Origin: Ctena decussata
Taxonomy: Eukaryota; Mollusca; Bivalvia; Lucinida; Lucinidae
Direction of reading: 5' to 3'
Assembly (NCBI GenBank): GCA_963989385.1
Contig: OZ022498.1
Coordinates: 2,425,501 to 2,489,500 of the forward strand
DNA: 64,000 nt
Shown: positions 31,891 to 45,030 of the stretch, one piece after another
Numbering within the stretch: position 1 is the first letter of the stretch
Layout: every line of letters starts with the position of its first letter
Program-made: the position numbers and the translations under genes
The notes under the pieces: model-generated
Seen by the model: the letters and a program-made list of their open reading frames with translations, nothing else
What the model was told of the DNA's origin: nothing
The model's database searches: none

Positions 31891-33545
31891 CTAGGGCTTA
31901 CAGTGTTGCAACTTGCCAACAGAGGCCTTGAATATGTCAAGGCTTGGCAAGCTGACAACAGATTCTGGGAGCGCATTCCACTGGACGATTGTTAGTGGAA
32001 AAAAAGGAATATTTGTAGTAATCCTTTGCTGTATGCATCTGCCTAAATGTCATTGAATGGCAGTACCTAGATATTCAGTTATTAGGTTCGACATAATCAG
32101 GAATAGGCACAGCAACTAGGCCATGTACTATTTTATTGAAGACAGTCTTTGCTCCAAGGAACGCCAGCAAAGATTCTTGAGCATTGCCGTGATACTAGCA
32201 GTCCTTTCAAAGTTATCTGTTGTCCACCTGGCGGCCCGTCGTTGAACTTTCTCGATTTGGCCTATTCTATCCTTAGTGTGAGGGTCCCATACTGCAGCAA
32301 CATATTTCAGCTGCGGCCGGACCAGGGTATTGTAGGCCATCTCTCTCACCTTTGGCATTTTAGTTTTTATATTCCTCTTTATAAATCCAAGAGTTCTGTT
32401 TGCATTGTTGACAACCCTGTCTATGTGGGAGCCCCAGGACAAATCACTGGTTATGTCAACCCCCAGATACTTAGCACATGAGATAGTTTCTAGGATCTGG
32501 CCGTGAAGCTTGTAAGTGGCATTAATGGGTTTCCTAAAACCTGTCACCTGCACCACCTGGCACTTCGAGGGGTTGAACTCCATATCCCATTCCGACTCCC
32601 ACACAGACAGTTTATCAAGATCCTGTTGCAGTACGGAACTATCATTGGCTCTCTCAGTGGTCAGATAAAGTGCAGTATCATCTGCAAAGAGGCGAACCTG
32701 GGATGTCACTTTGTCTGGCAGGTCGTTGATGTATATGAGGAACAGGATAGGTCCGAAAACTGAGCCCCGGGGCACTCCAGATGTTACCGGCACCGACTCC
32801 GATTCCTCACCCCAACCACGTCCTGCTGTGAGTGGTCACCAAGGAAGGCGCAGACCCAGTTCAGCACATTAGATCTAATTCCATATTGTTGCAGATTCCA
32901 AATCAACTTTGAGTGGTTTACCTTATCAAAGGCTTTAGAAAAGTCTAAAAGGATAAGGTCAATATGCTTTCCCACACTTGCGCTCCCTGCAAGGTCTTCA
33001 ACCAACATGACAAGCTGGGTCTCACATGATCTCTTCTCTCGAAAACCATGCTGTAGATCATACATGAGACCCTGCTCATCCAGATGCCTTATAATGTTGG
33101 AAGCAAGGATATGTTCAAGGACCTTGCATAATGCAGGTGAGTGAAATAGGGTGATAATTGGCTGCTAGCGATAAATCCCCTTTCTTAAACACGGGTGTGA
33201 CGTAGGCTTTACACCAGTCTGCAGGTAGCTTGCCTGTCTGTAAAGATCTTTCGAATATTACCTTTATGATGGGGGCTATTTCTTCCCGGAGCTCTTTTAG
33301 CAGTAATGGTCTAAGTCTGTCTGGGCCAGCTGCCTTACCTGGTTTGAGATTAAACAAGAGTTTTTGGATCCCATTGGTAGAGATTTCTATGTTTGATAGT
33401 GTCGGAATTTGGTTCAAAATATTTTGTGGTGTAGTGCAAGCTTCTACCTGTCCTTCATCAACCCAGTCTTCGAGTTTCATTTGGGCCAACCTTGTCAGAC
33501 TCAAACATGTATACCAAATATCAATATTCTACATAAATCCCTTTC
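31891..33545 (-). pseudogene. Second CR1-like LINE fragment (RT only, several frameshifts)
   Basis: Three minus-strand frames in order: 33504-33115 (KAAGPDRLRPLLLKEL, VFKKGDLSLAANYHPISLTC), 33065-32784 (LQHGFREKRSCETQLV, DFSKAFDKVNH) and 32793-32128 (SGVPRGSVFGPILFLIYIND, LFADDTAL). Residual C-terminal coding (PESVVSLPSLDIFKASVGKL) ends at a stop at 31891-31893. The endonuclease is absent. Related to but clearly diverged from the copy at 29222-31549. Confidence 0.8.
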
Positions 33546-34870
33546 TATGTAATACGGAATAAAATGATTTCACACGGACAGAACCAAAAAATAATAAATA
33601 CTCGTAAGACATAAGATGTTGGGGATAGGGTTTGGGATCTGATTCAGTCAGTTCCTGAAGTGTAGTTACTCTTTAAATTTTATCAGTCTGTAAACCAAAT
33701 ATGAACATTCAAACTTGAAAGGTTGCTGTGAAATCTTTTACAAAAATGCATTATTCAAAGTCGGGAGAGAAAGAACATTGGAAAAATACAGGGAAGAATA
33801 AGCAGGAGAAGGCTGGTTCTCAATCCCACAATACAACAAGTTATCATCAACCTGCATTCAAAATATCCCTACTCTAACTTACAATGGCTGCATAGCAATC
33901 TTTGCAAAAATTGCATTATGCCAAGTAAAGAGAGAAAGAAAATTGGACAAATACAGAAAAGAATATGCAAGATACAGCTGGTTTGCAATCCCACGATACA
34001 ATAAGTCGTTATCAATCTGTATACCAAATATGAACATTCTACCTTGAAGGGTTGCTGTGAAATCTGTTACGAAAAATTGCATTTTTCAAATTAAAGAGAG
34101 AAAGAAAATTGGACAAATACAGGGAAGAATACGAAGAAGAACGTTGTTTCTCAATCACACAATACAATAAGTCGTCATCAACCTGCATACCAAATATGAC
34201 TACTCTAGCTTGCACAGTTGTGGAGAAATCTTTGACGAAAAAATTCATTATTCAAAGTATGGAAAGAAAGAAAGAAATCTGATCAATACAGGGAAGAATA
34301 AGCAGGAGAAGGCTGGTTTGCAATGCCACAATACAATAAATTGTCATCAACCTGCATACCAAATATGACTACTCTAGCTAGCACGGTTGTGGAGAAATCT
34401 TTGACGAAACAATTCATTATTCAAAGTATGGAAAGAAAAAAAATTGGACAAATAAAGGGAAGAATAAGCAGGGGAAGGCTGGTTCTCATTCCCACGATAC
34501 AATATGACATCAGCAACCTGCACACCAAACATGACTACTCTAGCTTGCACAGCTTTGGAGAAATCTTTGACAAAAATTTCATTATTCACTGTATGGAGAG
34601 AAAGAAAAAGAAAGAAAATTGGACAAATACAGGAAAGTCTAAATAGGAAAAAGCTGGTTCTCAATCCCACGATACGACATGTCATCATCAACCTGCATAC
34701 CAAATATGACTACTCTAGGTTGCACAGCTGTGGAGAAATCTTTGACAAAGCTTTCATTATTCACTGTATGGAAAGAAAGAAAAAGAAAGAAAATTGGACA
34801 AATACAGGAAAGACTAAGCAGGAAAAAACTGGTTCTCAATCCCACGATACAACAAGTCGTCATCATTAAT
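33490..34870. repeat. Minisatellite, about 170-bp period, eight units
   Basis: 'ATCAACCTGCATACCAAATATGAC' phases recur near 33846, 34012, 34172, 34342, 34510 and 34682, and more weakly at 33500 and 33670. Each unit has GAGAAATCTTTGAC, an AAAGAAAG stretch and TTGGACAAATACAGG. Several overlapping open frames on both strands derive from it. Confidence 0.75.
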
Positions 34871-35001
34871 TTACTCGGCACTGTACGGAAATTTCCGTAA
34901 GTGCGGTACAAGGTTTTAGCCGTAGCGTTGCGGTACAAAGTTTTAGTAACAGCCTAAAATGACCATGAAGTCGAACTTAACAGCAAGAAAAAATTACATT
35001 A

Positions 35002-35773
35002 TAGTCCGTTTGGTTCCAAGTGCAAACGGGGTTTTGCTTATTTTCTCGAAAATGATGAAAGTTCCATCAAATGTTCCAATGTCATAATGATTCCTATAAC
35101 TATACATAACAGAATACGGAAAGTCCAGATTTTTGGATGCTTTTGTAAAATATTTTCCATTGACCTTAATGCAAAAACTGAGCAGTTTCATTAAAGGGCG
35201 TCGTATGCTTGTTAGAACAGCCAAAATATTGTTGATAGGCAATAGCGTAAACTAGTTGTTTACTACAGGTGTGGGCGTATATGAATGAAATAGTAAAATG
35301 TATTCACCTGGCCGCATGCGTAACGCATGGTATCACTGGTCAGGTGATACTATGTTGTAAATAAATATTGAACGTTTATGTTATTTTGCGAGTAAAAATT
35401 GTATGTTTTAAAATTTGATAATATATGGGTGAAACAAAAAGTAGAAAAAATGGATTTAGAATAAAATTTCAATTAATTATGCAAATTTTGTTCTAGGGAT
35501 AGCATACATTGGTCACATGCTCTAACACGTAAACTAAAGGGGAATTCCAACAGCCAACTTTTACTCCCTTGTAATTAAGAGGTGAAAATGACATATTTTA
35601 GGTCCTGTTTTTGTATAGAAACTTTTTTATGCAAAACCTCACATTTCTGCAAAATTATGATTTTGTTATGTATAGGATGAAAATTAAGAATGAGCGATTC
35701 GAAATTCTTTTACCTCTCACCAGTTTTGAGAAAATATTGGGGATGCCGTTTGCATTTGGGAGCAAACGGACTA
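35002..35773. mobile_element. TIR element TAGTCCGTTTGG
   Basis: TAGTCCGTTTGGTTCCAAGT at the left faces GGGAGCAAACGGACTA at the right, inner arms TTATTTTCTCGAAAA / TTTTGAGAAAATATT. TA flanks on both sides. Non-coding. Confidence 0.65.
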
Positions 35774-35794
35774 TACATAGTTCCAAAATACATT

Positions 35795-38700
35795 TGAGGC
35801 ACGACACGACAAAACCAACAAAGTGGTATGTGTACCACGAGAAGACTCAGATCAGCCTGGGCATGCGCTCAGTCTGACCAGAGTCTTCACTGTACGCTTA
35901 AAGAGAAGCTAAGGACCGAAGCTAGCTCCATGTGGACAACAAAGACTCTGATCAGACTGGGCGAATGTCAAGGCTGATCTGAGTCTTCGCTGAGCGCACA
36001 TTCCACTTTTTTAGCTCACCTGAGCCTTTAGGCTCATAGGTGAGCTTATAGTATAGCCAGGCATCCGTCGTCCGTCCGTCCGTCCGTCGTCCGTCCGTCG
36101 TCCGTCCGTCCGTCGTCAACATTTTCAAACATCTTCTCCTCTGAAACTACTGGGCTGATTTAAGCCATATTTCATATGGAGCCTACCTAGGACGGGGGAA
36201 CGAAAGTTTGTTCGGGGTATCTGGGTCACATGACCAAGATGGCCGCCACGCCCATATATGGTAAAAACCCTTCAAAAATCTTCTTCTCCAGAACCAAATG
36301 GCCTATGACCTTGAAACTTGGTATGTAGCATCGGGCATGCCGGCCCATCATAGTTTGTACAAATCATGACCTTGCGTTGACCTTGACCTAATTTACGGCA
36401 TCGTCAACTTTGGTACGTTAGGCTTTTATATGGGAGAACGCTTAAACAGTGGATTTCTCAGAAACTATTTAAGTTTAAGGAACAATACTTGGTATACATG
36501 GTCGACTAAATGACCAGATGAAGATATATGTCACTAAAGGTCAAGGTCATTCCGTCGGACCATCCGTCGTCAAGATTTTCAAACATCTTCTCCTCTGACA
36601 CCACTGGGCTGATTGAAGCCAAATTTCATATGGAGTCTCAGTGGGATAGATGAAAGAAAGTTTATACCCGGGGTCTGGGTCACATGACCAAGATGGCCGC
36701 CATTCCCATATATGGTAAAAACCCTTCAAAAATCTTCTTTCCCAGAACCAAAAGGCATATGACCTTGAAACTTGGTATGTAGCATCGGGCATGACGGCCC
36801 ATCATAATTTGTACAAATCATGACCTTACTTTGACCTTGACCTAATTTACGGCATCGTCAACTTTGGTACGTTAGGCTTTTATATTGGAAAACGCTTAAA
36901 TAGTGAATTTCTCAGAAACTATTTAAGCCTAAGGTACAATACTTGGTATACATGGTCGACTAAATGACCAGATGAAGATATTATGTCACTAAAGGTCAAG
37001 GTCATTCCGTCGGATCATCCGTCGTCAAGATTTTCAAACATCTTCTCCTCTGAAACCACTGGGCCGATTGAAGCCAAATTTCATATGGAGTCTCAGTGGG
37101 ATGGGGGAACGAAAGTTTATACCCGGGGTCTGGGTCACATGACCAAGCTGGCCGCCATGTTCATATATGGCAAAAACCCTTCAAAAATCTTCTTTTCCAG
37201 AACCAAAAGGCCTATGACCTTGAAACTTGGTATGTAGCATTGGGCATGCCGGCCCATCATAGATAATACAAATCATGACCTTGCGTTGACCTTGACCTAA
37301 TTTATGGCATCGTCAACTTTGGTACGTTAGGCTTTTATATTGGAAAACGCTAAAACAGTGGATTTCTCAGAAAATATTTAAGTCTAAGGTACAATACTTG
37401 GTACACATGGTCGACTAAATGACCAGATGAAGATATTATGTCACTAAAGGTCAAGGTCATTCCGTCGGACCATCCGTCGTCAAGATTTTCAAACATCCTC
37501 TCCTTTGAAACCACTGGGCCGATTGAAGTCAAATTTCATATGGAGTCTCAGTGGGATAGGAGAACGAAAGTTTATACCCGGGGACTGGGTCACATGACCA
37601 AGATGGCCGCCATACCCATATATGGTAAAAACCCTTCAAAAATCTTCTTCTCCAGAACCAAAAGGCCTATGACCTTGAAACTTGGTATGTAGCATCGGGC
37701 ATGCCGGCGCATCATAGTTTATACAAATCATGACCTTGTGTTGACCTTGACCTAATTTACGGCATCGTCAACTTTGGTATATTAGGCTTTTATATTGGAA
37801 AACGCTTAAACAGTGGATTTCTCAGAAAATATTTAAGTCTAAGGTACGATACTTGGTACACATGGTCGACTAAATGACCAGATGAAGATATTATGTCACT
37901 AAAGGTCAAGGTCATTCCGTCGGACCATCCGTCGTCAAGATTTTCAAACATCTTCTCCTCTGAAACCACTGGGCCGATTGAAGCCAAATTTCATATGGAG
38001 TCTCAGTGGGATGGGGGAACGAAAGTTTATACCCGGGGTCTGGGTCACTTGACCAAGATGGCCGCCATACCCATATATGGTAAAAACCCTTCAAAAATCT
38101 TCTTCCCCAAGAACCGAAAGGCCTATGACCTTGAAACTTGGTATGTAGCATCGGGCATGCGGACCCATCATATTTTATGCAAATCATGACCTTGCGTTGA
38201 CCTTGACCTAATTTACGGCATGGTCAACTTCGGTACGTTAGGCTTTTATATGGGAAAATGCTTTAACAGTGGATTTCTCAAAAAATATTTAAGTCTAAGG
38301 TACAAATAAGGTACAATACTCCAGAACCAAAAGGTGTATGACCTTGAAACTTGGTATGTAGCTTTGGGCACTCAAGCCCATCATAGTTTATACAAATGAT
38401 CGTGCGTTGACCTTGACCTAATTTATGACACTGGTACATTATATAGTCTTTTATATGGGAAAATGCTTAAACAGTGGATTTTTCAGAAACTATTTAAGTC
38501 TAAGGTGCAATATTTGGTACATATGGTTGACTAAATGACCAGATGAAGATATTTTGTCGTTAGAGGTCAAGGTCATTCTTTGACTTTTGTACAAGGTCAT
38601 TGAGATTCTGTCACCCGTCAACATTTTCAAACATCTTCTCAGAGGCCACTAAGGTCAATTGAAGCCATATTTCATATGGAGCTTCACCGGTTTAAAGGAA

Positions 38701-39192
38701 CCATAGTTTGTTCAGATGGTCTTGGTCACTTGACCAAGATGGCCACCATGCCCATATATGGTAAAAACTCTTCAAAAGTCTTTTTCTCAAGAACCGAAAG
38801 GCCTATAACCTTGAAACTTGGTACCGGTATGTAGCATTGGGCACTCAGGCCCATCATAGTTTATACAAATGATTACTGTATTTCATATGGAGCTTTAATA
38901 CTGGGTCAAAGGAATCAAAGTTTGTTCAGATGGTCATGGTCGTATGAACATGGTGGCCGCCACACCCATTTATGATAAAAACACTTCAGAAATCTTTGTC
39001 CAGAAACAAAGGCCCAGTGACCTTGTGGCTTGGTATATAGAATTGGGACTCAACATTAATCCCCAAGGGAGGGGGCCCCTGCCCTGGTGCTATATACATG
39101 TATAAAAGCATGAAAATGTATACCAGGACCAAGTGTCAGGTGAGCTACAGGACCATTGGTCCTCTGGTTTAGCTTTGTCGGGTCTCGGCTCA
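35795..39192. mobile_element. TGAGCCGCGACACGAC palindromic MITE, copy g (split)
   Basis: Left part 35795-36009 (TGAGGCACGACACGACAAAA ... CGCACATTCCACTTT) and right end 39171-39192 (CTTTGTCGGGTCTCGGCTCA) are halves of one MITE, separated by the element at about 36010-39170. Confidence 0.7.
36010..39170 (+). mobile_element. Large TTAGCTCACC repeat element with 455-bp array
   Basis: Starts TTAGCTCACCTGAGCCTTTA (hairpin-forming), then (GTCC)n-rich 36067-36113. The 3' end is GGTGAGCTACAGGACCATTG then GTCCTCTGGTTT. The interior is a tandem array of 455-bp units (frames starting at 36983, 37438 and 37893 are exactly 455 apart), about five good units and one degenerate. The same type of element starts at 63818. 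End structure (hairpin close to CTGG) is somewhat Helitron-like, but no Rep/helicase is present. Confidence 0.65.
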
Positions 39193-40058
39193 TTTGTAAT
39201 TCCTACATCAAATGCATTTGCAAACATTCAGCTGCATATAGAATTGGGTCGGAAGAGCCAATGAAAGCTTTGATAAGTCGTTATAAACCGATCATGGGCA
39301 GAAATGGAGTGTAGATTCACCTAGCCACCGTATCATTAAGTCGATAAGTGACACGTTCATTTTATAATGAGCTGACATAGGACATGTTATTATCTGAGCA
39401 AATAAAACTGTTAAAACCTTAGATAAACAAATTATTGTTGATGATTCCTAAATTTACATTAACTCTATTTTACAAACATATAACTTTCATATTTTTGGAT
39501 GAAAAAAAGTTAGGTCATTTTTATAAGTAATGTCCATACCCTTCTTTCTATTAACCACAATATAAAAATCATAAAAAAACGACCCCCCTTTGATCAAATA
39601 ACCGATTAAAACAACATTATTTTTTCCATTAAATACAAACTTGCTGATACTTCCTAAAACTAGAAAGATTTATCTTTCTTAAGGTATATAATTCATATTT
39701 CTGCTTTTAAAAAAAGTTAGGTCATTTTTCAAAAAAAGCCTAGTGAACGAAGCAATTAAAATTGCATTTTACCGTGTAAGACCGGTTTGCAGCAAGCAGT
39801 TGATTACGGATCAATTCATATCTAGCACTATTCTATTCCACTGCTAAAACTGTTAAATATTCACATACACAGGTAAGACTAACAACAATTATAATAATAT
39901 AAATTATAATAATAAAGCCTGTGGAATGGTTTTAGTAATGTTTTAAATATGTTCTCATGTTCTGATGTAGGCTAGAAACATATTTTGTATGTTTAATGCT
40001 GAATAAATTTATTTGTATTTGTATTGTACTTGTAATTAATGTTTGAACAAATTTTATT
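39193..40058. other. Intergenic AT-rich sequence
   Basis: No gene or clear repeat. Two AAAAAAAGTTAGGTCATTTTT-like stretches at 39505-39525 and 39708-39732. Confidence 0.4.
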
Positions 40059-40070
40059 AAAATATGGTAA

Positions 40071-42287
40071 AATATGGAGCAGACATAGGAAGTGACCATG
40101 ACCTGGTCATGATGACCTTCCGAGTTCGTCTGAAGAAGGCTAGAAAGCCAAACCAGCCAAGACTGAAGTTTGATCTTGAGAAGCTAAGGGACCCAGAGGT
40201 TGCATGCACTTTTCAAGCAACAATAGGTGGAAAATTTGCACCACTGATTGGTCTGAGGGATGATGACATGGACATAGATACCATGATTACCACCTACAAT
40301 ACAGTAGTGACTGATGCAGCCAGTGAGATACTTGGGAAGGAACGTCACAGGAAAAGCCATGGGTCACTAGAGATGTTCTCGACCTCTGTGATGAGAGGAG
40401 AAATTTGAAGAAGAAGAGGTATGAAGCAAGAGGAGCAGAAGAATACAGGGAAGCAAACAAGAGGAGTCAGAAGGCAGTGAAGAAAGCGAAGGAGAACTGG
40501 ATAGCTAGTCAGTGCGCGGAGATCGAAATTTGCCTGAACAAAAACAACAGCAAGAAAGCATACCAGCTGCTGAAGGATCTAACTGCAGAGAAACAGGGTA
40601 GATCCACAACTACCCAGGACAAGTCTGGGAAATGCCTTACAGAAGAACAAGAGATTCTCAGCAGAGGGACAGAATATTGCTCAGAATTATACAACCATGA
40701 GACTGATGGTGACAATACGGTTCTGGACTACAGTCAGCCCCCAGAAGAAGATCAACAACCGATCCTTCGTGAGAAAGTTGAGATTGCAGTAGCAGCACTG
40801 AAGAAGGGAAAATCTGCCGGAGTTGATAATATACCAGCAGAACTTGTTCAAGCTGGAGGGGAGACCATGATTGATGTTTTAACAGATATCTGTAACAGGA
40901 TCTGGAGAACAGGGGAATGGCCTACCCCATGGACTCAGTCGCTGATTATTACTCTCCCTAAAAAGGGCAACCTACAGCTCTGCCAGAACTACAGAACCAT
41001 CAGCCTCATCAGTCATTCAAGTAAAGTCATGCTGAAAGTTATCTTGAACAGGCTTAAGCCACAAGCCGAAGAGATAATCACTGAGGAACAGGCTGGGTTC
41101 CGAGCAGGAAGGAGCACCACAGAACAGATCTTCAACCTTAGAATCCTATGTGAAAAGTATCTCCAACATCAGCAGAATCTGTACCATGTCTTCATTGATT
41201 TCAAAAAAGCCTTTGACAGAGTATGGCATGCAGCCTTATGGGCCACCATGAGGAAGTACAATATCAATGCAAACCTAGTTCGCACCACTAAGCAGCTATA
41301 CGACAAGGCTACAAGTGCAGTGCTGATAAATGGCAGCACAGGAGAATGGTTCAGAACAACAGTTGGAGTAAGACAAGGATGTCTTCTGTCACCCACCCTC
41401 TTCAACATTTTTCTCGAACGGATCATGCCTGATACTCTGGAAGAACATGACGGAAAGGTTAGCATAGGCGGCAGAAATATTACCAACCTGCGGTTTGCCG
41501 ATGACATAGACGCTCTTGCTGAGGAAGAGCAGGAACTAGAAGCTCTAGTTGAAAGTCTCGACCAGACCTGCACAAAAAATAAAATGGAGATCAGTGCTGA
41601 GAAGACCAAATTGATGACAAACAGCGCAGATGGCATCCAGAGGGAGATCAAGGTAAAGGGGCAGAAGCTGGGTACTGTAAGCAGCTTCAAATACCTTGGA
41701 CCAGTTGTCTCAGATGATAGCTCAAAACAGGAGGTTCTCTCAAGGATAGCACAAGCCACTTCAGCTCTTGCCAAGCTGAAACCAATTTGGAGAGGTAACA
41801 ACATATCTCTTGGATCAAAGGTGACACTTATGCGCTCCCTTGTCATTTCCATACTTCTGTATGCCTGTGAATCATGGACCTTAACAGCAGAGTTATAGAA
41901 AAGAACGAAGGCCTTTGAGATGAGATGCTACCGAGGGTTACTGAACATTTCGTACAAGGACAATATAACCAATGAGGAGGTTCGCAGGAAAATCCAAGCA
42001 GCCATTTGAGAATATGATGAACTCCTGACGCTGGTCAAGAAACGGAAACTAAGGTGGTTTGGCCACGTCTCAAGGTCTTCTGGTTTAGCAAAGACAATTC
42101 TTCAGGGCACAATGAAAGGAAAAAGAAGAAGAGGTAGACAGAAGAAGAGGTGTGAAGACAATATCAAGGAGTGGACAGGAATGGATTTTACCAGCTCAAC
42201 TAGGGCAGCTGAAGACAGGACAAGGTGGAAAGGGATTGTTTTGAAGTCAGCTGTTGTGCCCCAACGACCTAGTAAGGTTATGTGATA
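40071..42287 (+). pseudogene. RTE-like endonuclease/RT open frame, broken
   Basis: Frame one (to 40408) keeps the endonuclease end with SDHDLVMM; a one-base slip near 40350 moves reading to 40405-41898. RT motifs: KKGKSAGVDNIPAELVQAGG, PKKGNLQLCQNYRTISLISH, AGFRAGRSTTEQ, FIDFKKAFDRVWH, GVRQGCLLSPTLFNIF, LRFADDIDAL. TAG at 41896-41898 and TGA at 42007-42009 interrupt the C-terminus (KKRKLRWFGHVSR ... RGRQKKR), which ends at about 42287. The motif set fits the RTE clade. Confidence 0.82.
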
Positions 42288-42304
42288 GAATAGAATAGAA
42301 ATAG
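40071..42304 (+). mobile_element. RTE-like LINE, 5'-truncated copy with 12-bp target duplication
   Basis: The direct repeat AAAATATGGTAA flanks the copy (40059-40070 and 42305-42316). The 3' tail is (ATAGA)n-like at 42285-42304. It contains the tail of the endonuclease and a complete RT; 5' truncation plus target duplication is typical of target-primed reverse transcription. Confidence 0.8.
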
Positions 42305-43439
42305 AAAATATGGTAACACTTTATGCCCATCAATCTATCTAAATTATATATAGGATTCCATTATTAACTTACTAAATAGAAAATATTATCAATTAGCAGG
42401 TTTAATTAGCTCCTTGATGTGCAATTAACTTTTTGAATTGCGGACCGCGTCTTTCGAAAACTTAGCGTGTCATTAGACTTATTACATTTTTCTATAATTG
42501 TTGTCTAAACATTTAAGATTCGATGTGTCTTCCTAATTAGGCGTCATTAAAAAAAGCTTGTTGTGGTCTGTGATCTTTCGCATTTTATTGATTGATTGAT
42601 TTATTACGATATCACAGATCAGCATTACACGATAAAACAATGGGATATTAAATATACATGTAAAACATACACATTTAAAATATTTCACATTTGAATGTAC
42701 CATGGCTTGCCAATCAATACCAAGGATAACACAAAAAAGAGAAAGTGATTATTTCCATTGTGGTCCTAAAGGACTGAAGTAGTCCTTTTGTTAAGGTTAA
42801 TTGAAGATTAACTGAAAAGTGTGAAAAGTTTATTACTCAAACAGCTGCATTAATTGACACATTTGAATAGACCTTTTTCACATTGTTTCTGCGCATGCGC
42901 GTACCGCTCAGGTAACGCGTTATGTCCCGATAATCGGCGAGACTTTACACAGATGGGGCTAAAAATTTTCCGCCTATGAGACTTTACATGTAATGAATGA
43001 TAAGTTCCTTGTTTTAATCATTTTATTCTTATTAATAATTTAATGAAATTCATATCTTTATTTTTTGCAATCTTATACATCAAATATTGTGAAGACTTGT
43101 CTTTATTTTACAAATAAAGCTGATGATCTGCCTAAAATACGCACTCTGCAATTACACAGCCGCAGTCTTTATGTTGTTTTCTTTTGAACTTTAATTAATA
43201 GGATGGATGGCTTGAAAAAAGTATATAGCAACACAAAACTCAGAAACAGGTATAAATCCTGATGTAAATTATAGAGAAACTGAGCCAACTGTATTATTAT
43301 ATACTTTGCATTTAAGATATTAAAAGTACAAAGTATATTTTATTCCATTTGATTTTGCTCTATCAAATATACCTTTTCCAATTGAATCCCCTTTAATAGA
43401 AAATGTGCTTACAGAAATAAAAGTCATCTCTAAATCACC

Positions 43440-44923
43440 TCATTATTCTATTCTATTCTATCCCGTAACCTTACTAGGTCGTTGGGGCACCACAGCTGAC
43501 TTCAAAACAATCCCTTTCCACCTTGTCCTGTCTTCAGCTGCCCTAGTTGAGCTGGCAAAATCCATTCCAGTCCACTCCTTGATATTGTCTTCCCACCTCT
43601 TCTTCTGTCTACCTCTTCTTCCTTTTCCTTTCACTGTGCCCTAAAGGATTGTCTTTGCTAAACCAGAAGACCTTGAGACGTGGCCAAACCACCTTAGTTT
43701 CCGTTTCTTGACCAGCGTCAGGAGTTCATCATATTCTCCAATGGCTGCTTGGATCTTCCTGCGAACCTCCTCATTGGTTATATGGTCCTTGTACGTAATG
43801 TTCAGTAACCTTCGGTAGTATCTCATCTCAAAGGCCTGCGTTCTTTTCTCTAACTCTGCTGTCAAGGTCCATGATTCACAGGCATACAGAAATATGGAAA
43901 TGACAAGGGAGCGCATAAGTGTCACCTTTGATCCAAGAGATATGTTGTTACCTCTCCAAATTGGTTTCAGCTTGGCAAGAGCTGAAGTGGCTTGTGCTAT
44001 CCTTGAGAGAACCTCCTGTTTTGAGCCATCATCTGAGACAACTGCTCCAAGGTATTTGAAGCTGCTTACAGTACCCAGCTTCTGCCCCTTTACCTTGATC
44101 TCCCTCTGGATGCCATCTGCGCTGTTTGTCATCAATTTGGTCTTCTCAGCACTGATCTCCATCTAATACCTTGTGCAGGTCTGGTCGAGACTTTCAACTA
44201 GAGCTTCTAGTTCCTGCTCTTCCTCAGCAAGAGCGTCTATGTCATCGGCAAACCGCAGGTTGGTAATATTTCTGCCGCCTATGCTAACCTTTCCGTCATG
44301 TTCTTCCAGAGCATCAGACATGATCCGTTCGAGAAAAATGTTGAAGAGGGTGGGTGACAGAAGACATCCTTGTCTTACTCCAACTGTTGTTCTGAACCAT
44401 TCTCCTGTGCTGCCATTTTATCGGCACTGCATTTGTAGCCTTGTCGTATAGCTGCTCAATGGTGCGAACTAGGTTTGCATTGATATTGTACTTCCTCATT
44501 GTGGCCCATAAGGCTGCATGCCATACCCTGTCAAGGGCTTTTTTGAAATCAATGAAGACATGGTACAGATTCTGCTGATGTTGGAGATACTTTTCACACA
44601 GGATTCTAAGGTTGAAGATCTGTTCTGTGGTGCTCCTTCCTGCTCGGACTCAGCCTGTTCCTCAGCGATTATCTCTTCGGCTTGTGGCTTAAGCCTGTTC
44701 AAGATAACTTTCAGCATGACTTTGCTTGAATGACTGATGAGGCTGATGGTTCTGTAGTTCTGGCAGAGCTGTAGGTTGCCCTTTTTAGGGAGAGTAATAA
44801 TCAGCGACTGAGTCCATGGGGTAGGCCATTCTCCTGTTCTCCAGATCCTGTTACAGATATCTGTTAAAACATCAATCACGGTCTCCCCTCCAGCTTGAAC
44901 AAGTTCTGCTGGTATATTATCAA
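43440..44923 (-). pseudogene. RTE-like LINE, second copy, inverted and 5'-truncated
   Basis: Same family as 40071-42304, on the opposite strand. The 3' tail reads TATTCTATTCTATTC at 43444 on the plus strand. RT frames 44879-44496, 44499-44314 and 44162-43641 are separated by small frameshifts. It begins at 44923, within the sequence homologous to 40825 of copy 1. It lacks the endonuclease and the N-terminal RT. Confidence 0.82.
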
Positions 44924-44925
44924 TT

Positions 44926-45030
44926 AGTCACGGACTCTTAAAAAATCTCACGTCCGGGCCGAGGATCGAACCCGGGACCTTTCGATCTAAAGTCTCGCAC
45001 TCTACCACGTCGCTATAAAAGCCGGCTTGT
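44926..45030 (-). repeat. tRNA-like SINE head
   Basis: Minus strand: GCGACGTGGTAGAGTGCGAG (A-box TGGTAGAGTGC), then CCCGGGTTCGATCCTCGGCC (B-box GGTTCGATCC). The 5' acceptor stem does not pair with the 3' side, so it is a SINE or tRNA relic rather than a working gene. It lies against the 5' end of the truncated RTE copy. Confidence 0.55.

Noticed and set aside
34323..34938. Overlapping frames on both strands rich in Lys/Glu or Phe/Ser
   Set aside because: Products of the 170-bp minisatellite.
36983..38189. Three similar 84-98 codon frames (MSLKVKVIPSDHPSSRF...) that could suggest a tandem gene family
   Set aside because: They are exactly 455 bp apart and are the same frame in a tandem non-coding array; opposite-strand frames repeat too.
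44926..45030. Possible functional tRNA gene
   Set aside because: A and B boxes are present but the acceptor stem does not pair; SINE or relic is more likely. The same holds for 14910-14990 and 60664-60745.
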